Position numbers and translations under genes: made by a program | Notes under the pieces: model-generated | Told to the model about the DNA's origin: nothing | Databases searched by the model: none | What the model saw: only the letters and a program-made list of their open reading frames with translations | Shown here: positions 49,597 through 59,572 of the stretch, in pieces | Position numbering within the stretch: the stretch's first letter is position 1 | How the letters are laid out: every line of letters starts with the position of its first letter | NCBI RefSeq assembly: GCF_001519065.1 | Contig: NZ_KQ954259.1 | Span: 35,137-99,136, forward strand | Length of the DNA: 64,000 nucleotides | Origin: Novosphingobium sp. FSW06-99 | GTDB taxonomy: Bacteria; Pseudomonadota; Alphaproteobacteria; Sphingomonadales; Sphingomonadaceae | Direction of reading: 5' to 3'

Positions 49597-50190
49597 TCAG
49601 TCCATGTGCTTCAAACCGACGCGCAGATAGTCCCACCCGGTGATCAGCGTCAGCGCGGCGGCCGACCATAACGTCGTCAGCCCCACGGTATGCGGCACGT
49701 TCAGCGTGATCCCGCCCGCATCGACCACCCAACCGGGCAGGCCCCGGCCCAGAATGAGCGCGCCGAGCGCCACCATCTGCGCGGTGGTCTTCCACTTGGC
49801 GAGCTTTGACACCGGCACCGAAACCTGCAACCCGCCCAGAAATTCGCGCAGGCCCGACACCGCGATTTCGCGCAGCAGAATCACCAGCCCGGCAATCACA
49901 TGCAGCGATCCGACATAGGGCCCGGTCAGCACTCCGCGCGCGGCCAGCACCAGAATGACCGACGCGACCATGATCTTGTCGGCGATCGGATCGAGAAAAA
50001 TGCCGAGTTTTGATACGGTTCCCTGCGCCCGCGCGAGATAGCCGTCAAAATAGTCGGTCACCCCCATCAGGCAATAGATGGCAAACGCCAGGCCATAGCC
50101 CAGCGGCCAGTCGGGCCACCACAGCAGGCCAACCAGCACCGGCACTGTAAAGATCCGCGACAGAGTCAGGATATTGGGCAAAGTCAGCAT
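49597..50190 (-). CDS. pgsA: CDP-diacylglycerol-glycerol-3-phosphate 3-phosphatidyltransferase
   Basis: Membrane enzyme making phosphatidylglycerol phosphate. The CDP-alcohol phosphotransferase motif D-G-x2-A-R-x8-G-x3-D-x3-D is complete in FDGYLARAQ...GIFLDPIAD. About five transmembrane helices are visible. MLTLPNILTLSRI is the usual start, so ATG at 50190 (197 residues) is chosen; ATG at 50205 would add MARSA, and neither has a clear ribosome-binding site. It is divergent from an LplT-like transporter, another phospholipid gene. Confidence 0.93.
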   Translation of the reverse strand: MLTLPNILTLSRIFTVPVLVGLLWWPDWPLGYGLAFAIYCLMGVTDYFDGYLARAQGTVSKLGIFLDPIADKIMVASVILVLAARGVLTGPYVGSLHVIAGLVILLREIAVSGLREFLGGLQVSVPVSKLAKWKTTAQMVALGALILGRGLPGWVVDAGGITLNVPHTVGLTTLWSAAALTLITGWDYLRVGLKHMD

Positions 50191-50298
50191 CGCACTGCGG
50201 GCCATATCGCTTCGCGCGCCACATGCAAACATCGCTCTTGCCCGCCTCGCACTTCGCGCTAAGGGTTCAACCCCTACCGGGGACACATTCAGCGTTAG

Positions 50299-51624
50299 AT
50301 GACCACCAACACCCATCTGATCCGCCAGCGGCGCTTTTTGCCGCTGTTTGTCACGCAATTGCTCGGGGCGTTCAACGACAACCTGTTCAAGAATGCGATG
50401 CTATTGTTCGTGGTCTATTCGATCTACAATTCCGAAACGCAGGAAGCGCGGTTTTCCGCCATCGCGTCGGGGCTGTTCATCCTGCCGTTCTTTCTGTTGT
50501 CGGCGCTGGCCGGGCAATTGGCCGACATGCGCGACAAGGCGCGGCTGATCCGCATCATCAAGACCTGCGAAGTGGCGATCATGCTGGTTGGCGGCACGGG
50601 GCTTGTCATGGCATGGCAACACGTGTCGGTCGGCACCGTGGCCATTCCGCTGATGCTGGCGGCCCTGCTGGCGATGGGGGTGCATTCGGCGTTTTTCGGC
50701 CCGATCAAATATGCCATCCTGCCGCAGCATCTCCATGCGGACGAAGTGCTGGCGGGCACCGGCCTGGTCGAAGCGGGCACTTATCTGGCGATCCTGGCGG
50801 GCACCATCCTGGCCGGCTTCATCCCCGTGCAATGGGCCGCGCTGGCCGTGGTGCTGACCGCGCTGATCGGGCGTGTGGCCGCGCAAAGCGTGCCAGCCGC
50901 ACCACCGGTGCACGCCTGCCTGCCGATCGATTACAATGTGATCCGGTCATCCATCACGCTGGTGCGCATGACCACGCGCCATCCGCGCGTGTTCCTGGCG
51001 ATTTGTGCGATCAGCATGTTCTGGACGGTGGGCGCAGTCCTGTTCATCCAGTTTCCGCCGCTTGCCAAGAACGTGCTGTGCGCCAGCAAGAGCGTGGCCA
51101 GCCTGTTTCTGGTGATCTTTTCGGTCGGCATCGCAATCGGTTCGGTGTCGATCAACCGCCTGCTCGATGGCAAAGTGTCGGCGCGCTATGGTCCGTTGGC
51201 GGTCATGGTGATGGCCGGGTTCATCGTCGCGTTCGATTTCGTCTGCCGCCAGTGGCCTTTGCGCGGACGCGGCCAGTTGCTCGATCTGCTGACATTCGTG
51301 CATCAGCCGCTGGCCATCCCGCTGCTTGGCACCCTGCTGGGCATCGCGGTGGCGGGCGGCATGTTCGTGGTGCCGCTCTATGCGTTCCTGACCACGGTGG
51401 TCGACAAGGCGGAAACATCGCGCACGATCGCCGCCAACAACATCGTCAATTCGGGCGCGATGGTGGTCGGATCGCTGATCGCGGTGGGCCTGAGCGCAAT
51501 GGGCGTGGCCATTGTCCACCAGTTGCTGCTGGGCGCGGCAATGTGTTCAATCTCGGCCTGGCTGTGTTGGCAGCTCTATCAAGTCGAACTGGCCCATATC
51601 GGCGAGATCGAACACACGTTCTGA
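50299..51624 (+). CDS. MFS transporter, lysophospholipid transporter LplT-like
   Basis: Major facilitator of 441 residues with about 12 transmembrane helices. The N-terminus RRFLPLFVTQLLGAFNDNLFKNAMLLF and HSAFFGPIKYAILPQHL match the LplT group, which flips lysophospholipids inward for reacylation. No fused or adjacent acyltransferase (aas) is present, unlike many relatives. It is divergent from pgsA and ends 4 bases before a convergent small gene. Confidence 0.88.
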   Translation: MTTNTHLIRQRRFLPLFVTQLLGAFNDNLFKNAMLLFVVYSIYNSETQEARFSAIASGLFILPFFLLSALAGQLADMRDKARLIRIIKTCEVAIMLVGGTGLVMAWQHVSVGTVAIPLMLAALLAMGVHSAFFGPIKYAILPQHLHADEVLAGTGLVEAGTYLAILAGTILAGFIPVQWAALAVVLTALIGRVAAQSVPAAPPVHACLPIDYNVIRSSITLVRMTTRHPRVFLAICAISMFWTVGAVLFIQFPPLAKNVLCASKSVASLFLVIFSVGIAIGSVSINRLLDGKVSARYGPLAVMVMAGFIVAFDFVCRQWPLRGRGQLLDLLTFVHQPLAIPLLGTLLGIAVAGGMFVVPLYAFLTTVVDKAETSRTIAANNIVNSGAMVVGSLIAVGLSAMGVAIVHQLLLGAAMCSISAWLCWQLYQVELAHIGEIEHTF

Positions 51625-51628
51625 CCGA

Positions 51629-51880
51629 TCAGGCCAGAAACGCCTGCAACGCGACAAAACACGCGCAATAGGCCAGCAGGAAATCGCGCAAGTCCTGCGC
51701 CGTCAGCTTCCGCCAGTTGACCGGGGGCGAGCGCAATGCGGCACGTTCGTTGGCCGCCGCGACTTCGGGTTCCAGTCGGGGCAGCGGCATGTCGAGCCGG
51801 ACGCGGACGCGTTCGGGCAGATTGCGGCGGAACAGATTGGGCTGACCGGGACGCCCCGGAACGGCATGACTGGTTTTCAT
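51629..51880 (-). CDS. 83-residue protein with a C-terminal membrane segment
   Basis: Unrecognised. The first 60 residues are basic and proline-rich (NLFRRNLPERVRVRLDMPLP and RSPPVNWRKLTAQDLRDF), and the last 17 (LLAYCACFVALQAFLA) are hydrophobic enough for a tail anchor. The ribosome-binding site is weak. It sits between a convergent transporter and the EVE gene in good coding composition. It could be a real small protein or a chance frame; I lean to real because of the amphipathic-plus-anchor layout. Confidence 0.5.
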   Translation of the reverse strand: MKTSHAVPGRPGQPNLFRRNLPERVRVRLDMPLPRLEPEVAAANERAALRSPPVNWRKLTAQDLRDFLLAYCACFVALQAFLA

Positions 51881-51945
51881 GCCGCCCGGTTTAACGATGT
51901 GTTAACCCTGTTTGCATCCCTCCATCGCGTCCAATCCTGGGACGT

Positions 51946-52398
51946 TCAGGAAAGGGACAGTCCGCCCGCCATTTCCAGAATCAGCGCCCATTCGGCCGGG
52001 CGCACCGCCGAAACCGACAGCCGCGACAGCCGCAGCAATTCCATGTCGGCCAAAGCAGGCGTCGCCTTGATCGTGGCCAGCGTCACCGGATGGGCCAATC
52101 GCGCCACCGGGCGTACCTTTACGGCGGCCCATTTGCCCTCGGGATCGGACGGATCGGTCAGCCCCGGCACCGAAATCGTCGCCACCGCGACGATTTCCTT
52201 GCCGATGTTGGAATGGTAAAAGAACGCCAGGTCGCCCTGCCGCATCGAGCGCAGATTGCGTGCGGCAAGGTGGTTGCGCACGCCGTCCCAGGTCCCCTCG
52301 CCTTCGGCAAGCAGATCGTCATAGCTATAGGCATCGGGTTCCGATTTCATCAGCCAGAGCTGTTTTCCGGTCACATCGGGCATGGCAATTTCAGTCAT
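51946..52398 (-). CDS. EVE domain protein
   Basis: A 150-residue PUA-like EVE protein, marked by LWLMKSEPDAYSYDDLLAEGEGTWDGVRNHLAARNLR and GDLAFFYHSN. EVE domains bind modified bases in DNA or RNA; which one is unknown here. GTGGAG lies 4 bases before the ATG at 52398; ATG at 52383 is an alternative. It is divergent from the 2OG oxygenase gene. Confidence 0.92.
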   Translation of the reverse strand: MTEIAMPDVTGKQLWLMKSEPDAYSYDDLLAEGEGTWDGVRNHLAARNLRSMRQGDLAFFYHSNIGKEIVAVATISVPGLTDPSDPEGKWAAVKVRPVARLAHPVTLATIKATPALADMELLRLSRLSVSAVRPAEWALILEMAGGLSLS

Positions 52399-52442
52399 GG
52401 TGCTCCACTGGGTATCGGCCAAAAGGATCATGGATACGCCGC

Positions 52443-53393
52443 ATGTCGCCTGAATCGACCGTTCTGCCAAGCCTTCCCGTCATATCGCTGGCGGATGATG
52501 CAACCACCCTGCCCGCGTTGCTGGCCGACAGCTTTGGCCGTTATGGCTTTGCGCTGGTGGCTGACCACGGCATCGATCCGGCGCTCATCGCGCGCGGCTG
52601 GGATCTGACGCAGGCGCTGTTTGCATTGCCCGACGCGGAAAAGCGCCGCTGGCATCAGCCGAGGCAAGGCGGCGCGCGCGGTTATACTCCGTTCGGCACC
52701 GAAATCGCCAAGGGCGCCGATGTGCACGATCTGAAGGAATTCTGGCATGTCGGCCGCGATCTGCCGCCGGGCCATCCGCTGTCGGCCAGCATGCCGGCCA
52801 ATGTCTGGCCCGACCAGTTGCCGCACTTTGCCGAAACGTTCCGCGCGCTCTATGCCGAATTCGACCGCGTCGGCGCGCGCATTCTGGCGCATCTGGCGAT
52901 CGCGCTCGATCTACCCGCCACCTGGTTCGACCCGGCGATTGCCGACGGAAATTCGGTGCTGCGCCTGCTGCACTATCCGCCGATCGCCGATGCACCTGCC
53001 GGCGCGATTCGCGCCGGGGCGCACGAGGATATCAACCTGATCACGCTGTTGCTCGGCGCCGAGGAATCCGGGCTGGAACTGCTGACCCGCGACGGGCAAT
53101 GGATCGAGGTGGCCCCGCCGCAGGGCGCGCTGGCGATCAACATCGGCGACATGCTGCAACGCCTGACCAACCACCGCCTGCCATCGACCACGCATCGCGT
53201 GCGCAATCCGGTGGGCGCGCGCGCCGGCTTCAGCCGCTATTCGATGCCCTATTTCCTGCATCTGCGCAGCGATTTCGTGATCCGCACCCTGCCCGGCTGC
53301 ATCGATGCGGACCACCCCGATCGCTATCCCGATCCGATCACCGCCGATGCCTATCTGCTTCAGCGGCTGCGCGAGATCGGGCTGATCACATAG
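52443..53393 (+). CDS. isopenicillin N synthase-like 2-oxoglutarate/Fe(II) oxygenase
   Basis: Cytosolic dioxygenase of 316 residues. The N-terminal DIOX_N part (LPVISLADD, FGRYGFALVADHGID) is followed by the jelly-roll domain with iron ligands in AGAHEDINLITLL (His and Asp) and the distal His in STTHRVRNP, then the 2OG-binding R-x-S in SRYSMPYF. ATG at 52443 gives MSPESTVLPSLPVISL. The substrate is not predictable; relatives act on amino acids, purines or secondary metabolites. The stop is one base from the convergent M13 peptidase stop. Confidence 0.9.
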   Translation: MSPESTVLPSLPVISLADDATTLPALLADSFGRYGFALVADHGIDPALIARGWDLTQALFALPDAEKRRWHQPRQGGARGYTPFGTEIAKGADVHDLKEFWHVGRDLPPGHPLSASMPANVWPDQLPHFAETFRALYAEFDRVGARILAHLAIALDLPATWFDPAIADGNSVLRLLHYPPIADAPAGAIRAGAHEDINLITLLLGAEESGLELLTRDGQWIEVAPPQGALAINIGDMLQRLTNHRLPSTTHRVRNPVGARAGFSRYSMPYFLHLRSDFVIRTLPGCIDADHPDRYPDPITADAYLLQRLREIGLIT

Positions 53394-53394
53394 T

Positions 53395-55434
53395 CTACCA
53401 CACGTGCACGCGCTGGTCGGGCGGCAGGTACAACTTGCTGTCCGGCGCCACGTTGAAGGCTTCGTACCATGCGTCGACATTGCGCACCACGCCGTTGACG
53501 CGGAACGTGTCGGGGCTGTGCGGATCGCCCAGCAACTGTTGGCGCAGCGCCTCTTCGCGCACCTTGCTTTGCCAGCTTTGCGCATAAGACAGGAAAAAGC
53601 GCTGGTCGCCGGTCATGCCGTCGATCGTTTCGGCTTCGCCATGACGCTTCAGATAGCGGTGATAGGCGGCATACGCGGCTTCCAGCCCGCCCAGATCGGC
53701 CAGATTTTCGCCCAGCGTCAGCGCGCCCTTGATGTGCAGGCCCGGCACCGGTTCATAGGCGTCGTATTGCTTGACCAGCGCGTCGGCATGCACCTTGAAC
53801 TTTTCCGCGCTGATCCTGGTCCACCAGTTCTTCAATCGGCCTTGCCCGTCGAACTGGCGCCCTTCATCGTCGAACCCGTGGCCCATTTCATGGCCGATGG
53901 TGGCGCCTGCCGCGCCGTAGTTGACTGCCGGATCGGCATTGGGGTCGAAAAACGGTGGCAGCAGTTCGGCGGCAGGAAACGTCACCTGGTTGCTGTTGGG
54001 GTTGTAATAGGCGTTCACCGTCTGCGGGTTCATATCCCACACCCCGCGATCGACCGGCCCGCCATAGCGTTTGAGCCACAGCGCCCACTGGAACCGCTGC
54101 GCCTCGATCGCGTTGGCAAAGGGATCGTCGGCGACGGGATGGAAATCGCTGTAATCGATCGGCGTCTTGGGGCCGGCCACGCGGGCCTCGAACGCCGCCA
54201 GCTTGGCCAGCGCCGCCGCGCGGGTGGGGCCATCCATCCAGTTTGCCTGGCCGATCCGGTCGGCATAAGAGCCTTTGAGATCGTCGATCATTTCGGCCAT
54301 CTGCGCATCGGCATCGGCCGACCAGTGCGTCTTGAGATAGATCTGGCCGACGTCCTGGCCCAGTTCCTGGTTGAGCAGGTCGACCCCGCGTTTCCAGCGC
54401 GGGCGCTGTTCGGTCACGCCGCCCAGCACTTTGCCGTAAAAGGCGAAATGGGCATCGTCGAACGCCACCGGCAGGGTGCTGGCCAGATCGCTGATCAGGC
54501 GGAACACCAGATAGTCTTTCCACAATTCGATCGGATCGCGCGCCAGATGCGTGCCGATCGCGCGCACCGCGCTGGGTTCGCCCACCACCACCACTTTGGC
54601 TTTGGCGAGACCCAGCTTGTCGAGCATGGCGCCCCAGTCGATGCCGGGTGCATAGGCGGCCAGATGCGCGGTCGCCACCGGGTTGTAGGTCGCCACCGGA
54701 TCGCGCAGCCGTTCGGGCGCCCAGTCGTCTTTGGCCAGCGCGGTTTCCAGCGCCATGATCGCGGTTGCGCGGGTATCAGCGTCCGACACCCCGGCCAGCG
54801 TGAAGATCTGTGCGATATAGGCAGTATAGGCCTTGCGCACGGCGTCATACTTTTCGCCGGTTTCCAGGTAATAATCGCGCGCGGGCAGGCCCAGATCGCC
54901 CTGATCGGCCCGCACCACATAGCGCGCGGGATCTTTGGAATCGGCGGTGATCGCCAGCCCGATCGCGCTGGTATAGCCCGGCTCGGCCATCAATTGCATC
55001 AGTTCGCGCCGCGTCTTGATCGCGGCAATACGCGCCACCATCGGCTGCAGCGTGGCCACCCCGCGCGCGGTGATGCCCTTTTCATCCATCCACGCGGTCC
55101 ACACCGCCGCGATGCGCTGCGCCTCGGGCGTGTCGGGATGCGCCACCGCGTTTTCGGCGATTGCGCGCACCTCTTCGGCCACTTTGTCCTCAAGGTCGTA
55201 GTTATAGCCGATGCGCGTCTTGTCGGCCGGGATCGAGGTGTGATCGACCCAGTTGCCTTCCATATAGCTGTAGAAATCGTCGCCCGGCGCGACATCGCGG
55301 TTCATGTTGCCGGTATCGAGCCCGAGACTGCCATATTTGGGCGCCCCGGCCTCTTGCGCCATCGCAGCAAGGGGCAACAGGGGCAAAGCCGCCAGAGCGA
55401 CGCGGGTCGCGCGCCGGAGCCAGGTCGTGGTCAT
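53395..55434 (-). CDS. M13 family metallopeptidase (neprilysin/PepO-like)
   Basis: Zinc endopeptidase of 679 residues with a signal peptide (ALAALPLLPLAAMAQEA), so periplasmic. The M13 domain has NAYYNPNSNQVTFPA, zinc site HEMGH at 515-519 and the third ligand Glu in GENLADLGG; the C-terminus ends YLPPDQRVHVW. GGAGG four bases before ATG at 55434 fixes the start. It stands alone and is probably transcribed from the gap before the S1 protease gene. Confidence 0.95.
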   Translation of the reverse strand: MTTTWLRRATRVALAALPLLPLAAMAQEAGAPKYGSLGLDTGNMNRDVAPGDDFYSYMEGNWVDHTSIPADKTRIGYNYDLEDKVAEEVRAIAENAVAHPDTPEAQRIAAVWTAWMDEKGITARGVATLQPMVARIAAIKTRRELMQLMAEPGYTSAIGLAITADSKDPARYVVRADQGDLGLPARDYYLETGEKYDAVRKAYTAYIAQIFTLAGVSDADTRATAIMALETALAKDDWAPERLRDPVATYNPVATAHLAAYAPGIDWGAMLDKLGLAKAKVVVVGEPSAVRAIGTHLARDPIELWKDYLVFRLISDLASTLPVAFDDAHFAFYGKVLGGVTEQRPRWKRGVDLLNQELGQDVGQIYLKTHWSADADAQMAEMIDDLKGSYADRIGQANWMDGPTRAAALAKLAAFEARVAGPKTPIDYSDFHPVADDPFANAIEAQRFQWALWLKRYGGPVDRGVWDMNPQTVNAYYNPNSNQVTFPAAELLPPFFDPNADPAVNYGAAGATIGHEMGHGFDDEGRQFDGQGRLKNWWTRISAEKFKVHADALVKQYDAYEPVPGLHIKGALTLGENLADLGGLEAAYAAYHRYLKRHGEAETIDGMTGDQRFFLSYAQSWQSKVREEALRQQLLGDPHSPDTFRVNGVVRNVDAWYEAFNVAPDSKLYLPPDQRVHVW

Positions 55435-55533
55435 TGAACCTCCGCTACAACCCGCGCGGAAGGGGGGAGCGCGGGAGTCGTCGTGCGCGCCCATAGCACG
55501 GGCCTTTGGGAAAAACAGGGTCCTGGGACGCGG

Positions 55534-56616
55534 CTATTTCATGCACAGGATCTGTGCGGTGGTCTTTTCAACGGATTCGGCGATCTGTGCGGTTTCCAGC
55601 GCATAGTCACCGTTTGCGGTACGAAAACGCACACCGTGGGCATTCATGAAAATCTGCGCAATTTCGCCCTTGATCGCGAAATTGACGTTCTGCGTGACCA
55701 TGCCGATACTGGCCATCAGCGCGGTCGAGGCCGTGGCCACAACCACCCCGATTACTTGCCCATGGCGATCGAACACTGGCCCGCCGCTGTTGCCAGGCTG
55801 GATCGGCGCGGAAAACTGCAGCTTGGTATAATCGTTGTTTATCCCAGCAACCGAACTGACTTCGCCAAACGTCGCCTTGGGCTCGCTCGACAGCGTTCCG
55901 GCCAGCGGATAGCCGATCACACCGATCCCCTCGCCCAATTGGGCAGGCCGCTTTTCAACGCGGAAGACCGCTGCAGCGCCATAATCGGCATGCGTGCGCA
56001 CCAGCGCCAGATCGTTGACTGGATCGACCGTGTCGATCGCCCCGACGACGGGTGGCACGCCCAGCGCCTTGACCCCGATCGTCTTGCAATCGCGCACGAC
56101 ATGCGCGTTGGTCAGCACCAGGCCGTCGGTGTCAACGAAAATGCCAGAACCGGTGGTGAATTGCGGCCTGGGTTTGCCATCGGGGCCAACTGGCGCGGCA
56201 ACGCTGGCCGCGCAGACCAGCGCCAGCCCGCGTGCGCTGGTGCCATCGCCGCTGACCGTTTTCATTTTGGTCTGCCAATCCGTGACGATCGGCGAATGTC
56301 CGACAATTTTCTGGCCCAGATAGCCGACGGTGGAAATTTCGGCGGCCTTGTGCGCGGCACAGTCGAACCCGTCGGTGTGGACGAGACGATCGAGCATCAG
56401 CCCGGCGGAATTGGGCCTGGCAGCAGAAAAGGTGACCATGATCCGGGCGGTGCGAAACGCGCCCTCGGTCCTGATCGAATCGGTATCGACCCAAACTTTA
56501 TCGAGGCTCGACCCGGAATTGCCGATTTCGCGCCAGTTTTCCGCCATCAGCGGCGCCGCGATCAGGCTGGCCAGTACAGGCAGGATGGGCAGCGCTGTGC
56601 GAAACGGTCTGATCAC
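55534..56616 (-). CDS. exported trypsin-like (S1C) serine protease with an adhesin-E-like N-terminal domain
   Basis: A signal peptide (ALPILPVLASLIAAPLMA) leads to about 95 residues resembling the surface-adhesin E domain (WREIGNSG, VWVDTDSIR, FDCAAHKAAE). A trypsin-fold protease follows with His172 in TNAHVV, Asp202 in NDLALV and Ser277 in GNSGGP. No PDZ domain follows. It has 360 residues. The start is a GTG at 56616 overlapping the stop of the enoyl-CoA hydratase gene (GTGA). Likely a periplasmic protease; targets unknown. Confidence 0.88.
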   Translation of the reverse strand: MIRPFRTALPILPVLASLIAAPLMAENWREIGNSGSSLDKVWVDTDSIRTEGAFRTARIMVTFSAARPNSAGLMLDRLVHTDGFDCAAHKAAEISTVGYLGQKIVGHSPIVTDWQTKMKTVSGDGTSARGLALVCAASVAAPVGPDGKPRPQFTTGSGIFVDTDGLVLTNAHVVRDCKTIGVKALGVPPVVGAIDTVDPVNDLALVRTHADYGAAAVFRVEKRPAQLGEGIGVIGYPLAGTLSSEPKATFGEVSSVAGINNDYTKLQFSAPIQPGNSGGPVFDRHGQVIGVVVATASTALMASIGMVTQNVNFAIKGEIAQIFMNAHGVRFRTANGDYALETAQIAESVEKTTAQILCMK

Positions 56617-57434
56617 GTATCTTGGGCCCCATCATCTGTTCGGTCAGGTGACGATGCATCGGCAACGGATAGGGCGCAACCGATCTCCGCAAACCGTGCC
56701 GGACGGCGTTCGCGAAACGCGGCCAGCCCTTCGCGAAAATCGTCTCCGGCAAAGGCCTCGTCGAACAGGGCGTCGAGCGCGGGGTCGTGACCGTGCGGCG
56801 CGCGTGCCACCGCCTGTTTCAGCGCGACCAGGCTGGCTGGCGACAGCGCGGCCATGGCCGTGGCCATCGCAGTCGCCGCCGCCATGGCATCGTCGGCGCG
56901 GTCTTCGACCAGGCCGATCCGTGCCGCCTCGGCCGCGTCGATCCGCGTCGCGCCATAAAGCATCCGCGCCGCCTGCCCCGGCCCGACCAGCGCGACCAGC
57001 CGGGCGATATCTTCCTGCGGATAGGTGATACCCAGCTTTGCCGGGGTGATCGCAAACACCGCGCGCGGGCCCGCCACACGCATGTCGGCGGCCAGCGCCA
57101 GCGCCACCCCGGCACCAAAGCAATCGCCATCGATCGCGGCGATCACCGGCATCGGCAGGCCAGCCAGTCCCGCCAGCGCCTGACGCATGGCGCGCCGGAA
57201 CGGCGCGCGTGCGGCGGCATCCTCGGCCAGCCCGGCGATTTCGCGCAAGTCCGACCCCGAACAGAACATGCCCGGCACCGCCGCGCGCAGCACCACCACG
57301 CGGGGGCCCGCTGCCGCGATGGTGGCCACGGTTCCGGCCAGCGCGTGCCACCCGGCCATCGGCAGGGCATTGCGCGTGGCCGGGGCATCGAGCGTAATCG
57401 TGGCGATGCCATCGGCGATCTGGTGCGCAATCAT
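56613..57434 (-). CDS. enoyl-CoA hydratase/isomerase family protein
   Basis: Crotonase-fold protein of 273 residues. The first oxyanion block reads GMFCSGSDLREI and the second AAIDGDCFGAGVALALAADMRVAG, with FAITPAKLGITYPQED following. Where classical hydratases have the first catalytic Glu in GNELA-like positions, a reliable call cannot be made here, so isomerase or other crotonase chemistry is possible. ATG at 57434 (MIAHQIADGIATITL) is preferred; 57446 is an in-frame alternative. Its stop overlaps the protease start. Confidence 0.88.
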   Translation of the reverse strand: MIAHQIADGIATITLDAPATRNALPMAGWHALAGTVATIAAAGPRVVVLRAAVPGMFCSGSDLREIAGLAEDAAARAPFRRAMRQALAGLAGLPMPVIAAIDGDCFGAGVALALAADMRVAGPRAVFAITPAKLGITYPQEDIARLVALVGPGQAARMLYGATRIDAAEAARIGLVEDRADDAMAAATAMATAMAALSPASLVALKQAVARAPHGHDPALDALFDEAFAGDDFREGLAAFRERRPARFAEIGCALSVADASSPDRTDDGAQDT

Positions 57435-57514
57435 GCCCGCCCGCATATCGCTGTCGCGCGCGGCCAACAAGGAAAACGGATGGACGCCGCCCGATCATCG
57501 CCTATCCCGGTGCG

Positions 57515-58907
<1,393 letters not shown>

Positions 58908-59072
58908 ACGCGTTTCCCGAAACGGCACCCTGGGAGGGACCGTTCGCCCCGGCTTCCTGCCGGGAGCCGGGCCTTTAAGGGAGGCCCGGCATGCTGACAA
59001 GACCAAAAATCATGCCTGCAAATTTTTTGCTGCCTTGCCCGGGCCAAGGCGGTCCGGGCAAGCCAGGACCTC

Positions 59073-59390
59073 TTAAACTTCTTCGTCTTCGCCGTCGTGG
59101 CCCGGCACGCCCAGATCGTCGTCGCCACCCAGATCGACATCGTTGTCGGGCGAATCGCCGTCTTCGTCGATATCGAGATCTTCGTCGGCCAGATCGACGT
59201 CGGCCACCACATCAACCTTTTCCTTCTGAATTTCTTCATAGGGAATCGGCTGCTTGGATTTCAGCACCGGGTCGGGATGCCAGGCATAACGGCATTCGAC
59301 GCAAGTGACCGGGTCACCATTGCCCATATCGTAAAAGCGGGTGCCGCACTTTGGACAACTGTGCTTGGCGCCCCATTCCGGCTTGACCAT
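59073..59390 (-). CDS. TIGR02300-type (FYDLN acid) zinc-ribbon protein
   Basis: A 105-residue alphaproteobacterial protein. A zinc ribbon is formed by Cys12/Cys15 (CPKC) and Cys30/Cys33 (CVEC), with FYDM between, and a strongly acidic tail (about residues 60-105, mostly Asp, Glu and Gly) follows. Function is unknown. GAGGAA upstream of ATG at 59390 supports the start. Its place beside aroA-cmk is conserved in related genomes as I recall. Confidence 0.92.
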   Translation of the reverse strand: MVKPEWGAKHSCPKCGTRFYDMGNGDPVTCVECRYAWHPDPVLKSKQPIPYEEIQKEKVDVVADVDLADEDLDIDEDGDSPDNDVDLGGDDDLGVPGHDGEDEEV

Positions 59391-59572
59391 GAAAATTCCT
59401 CAAGTCCTGTCGCCAACAGACATTCCGTGGCCGTTGCGAATCGGGTTGGGCCATGGACGACCACACACAAGCAGGTCAAGCCCATGACAAGAAGCGGCGC
59501 CTTGCCATAGCCGGGCGTCGCTGTCAAAAGCCGCGCGAATTTGTTCGCCTCCACCCTGAAAGGCCGTTTGCC

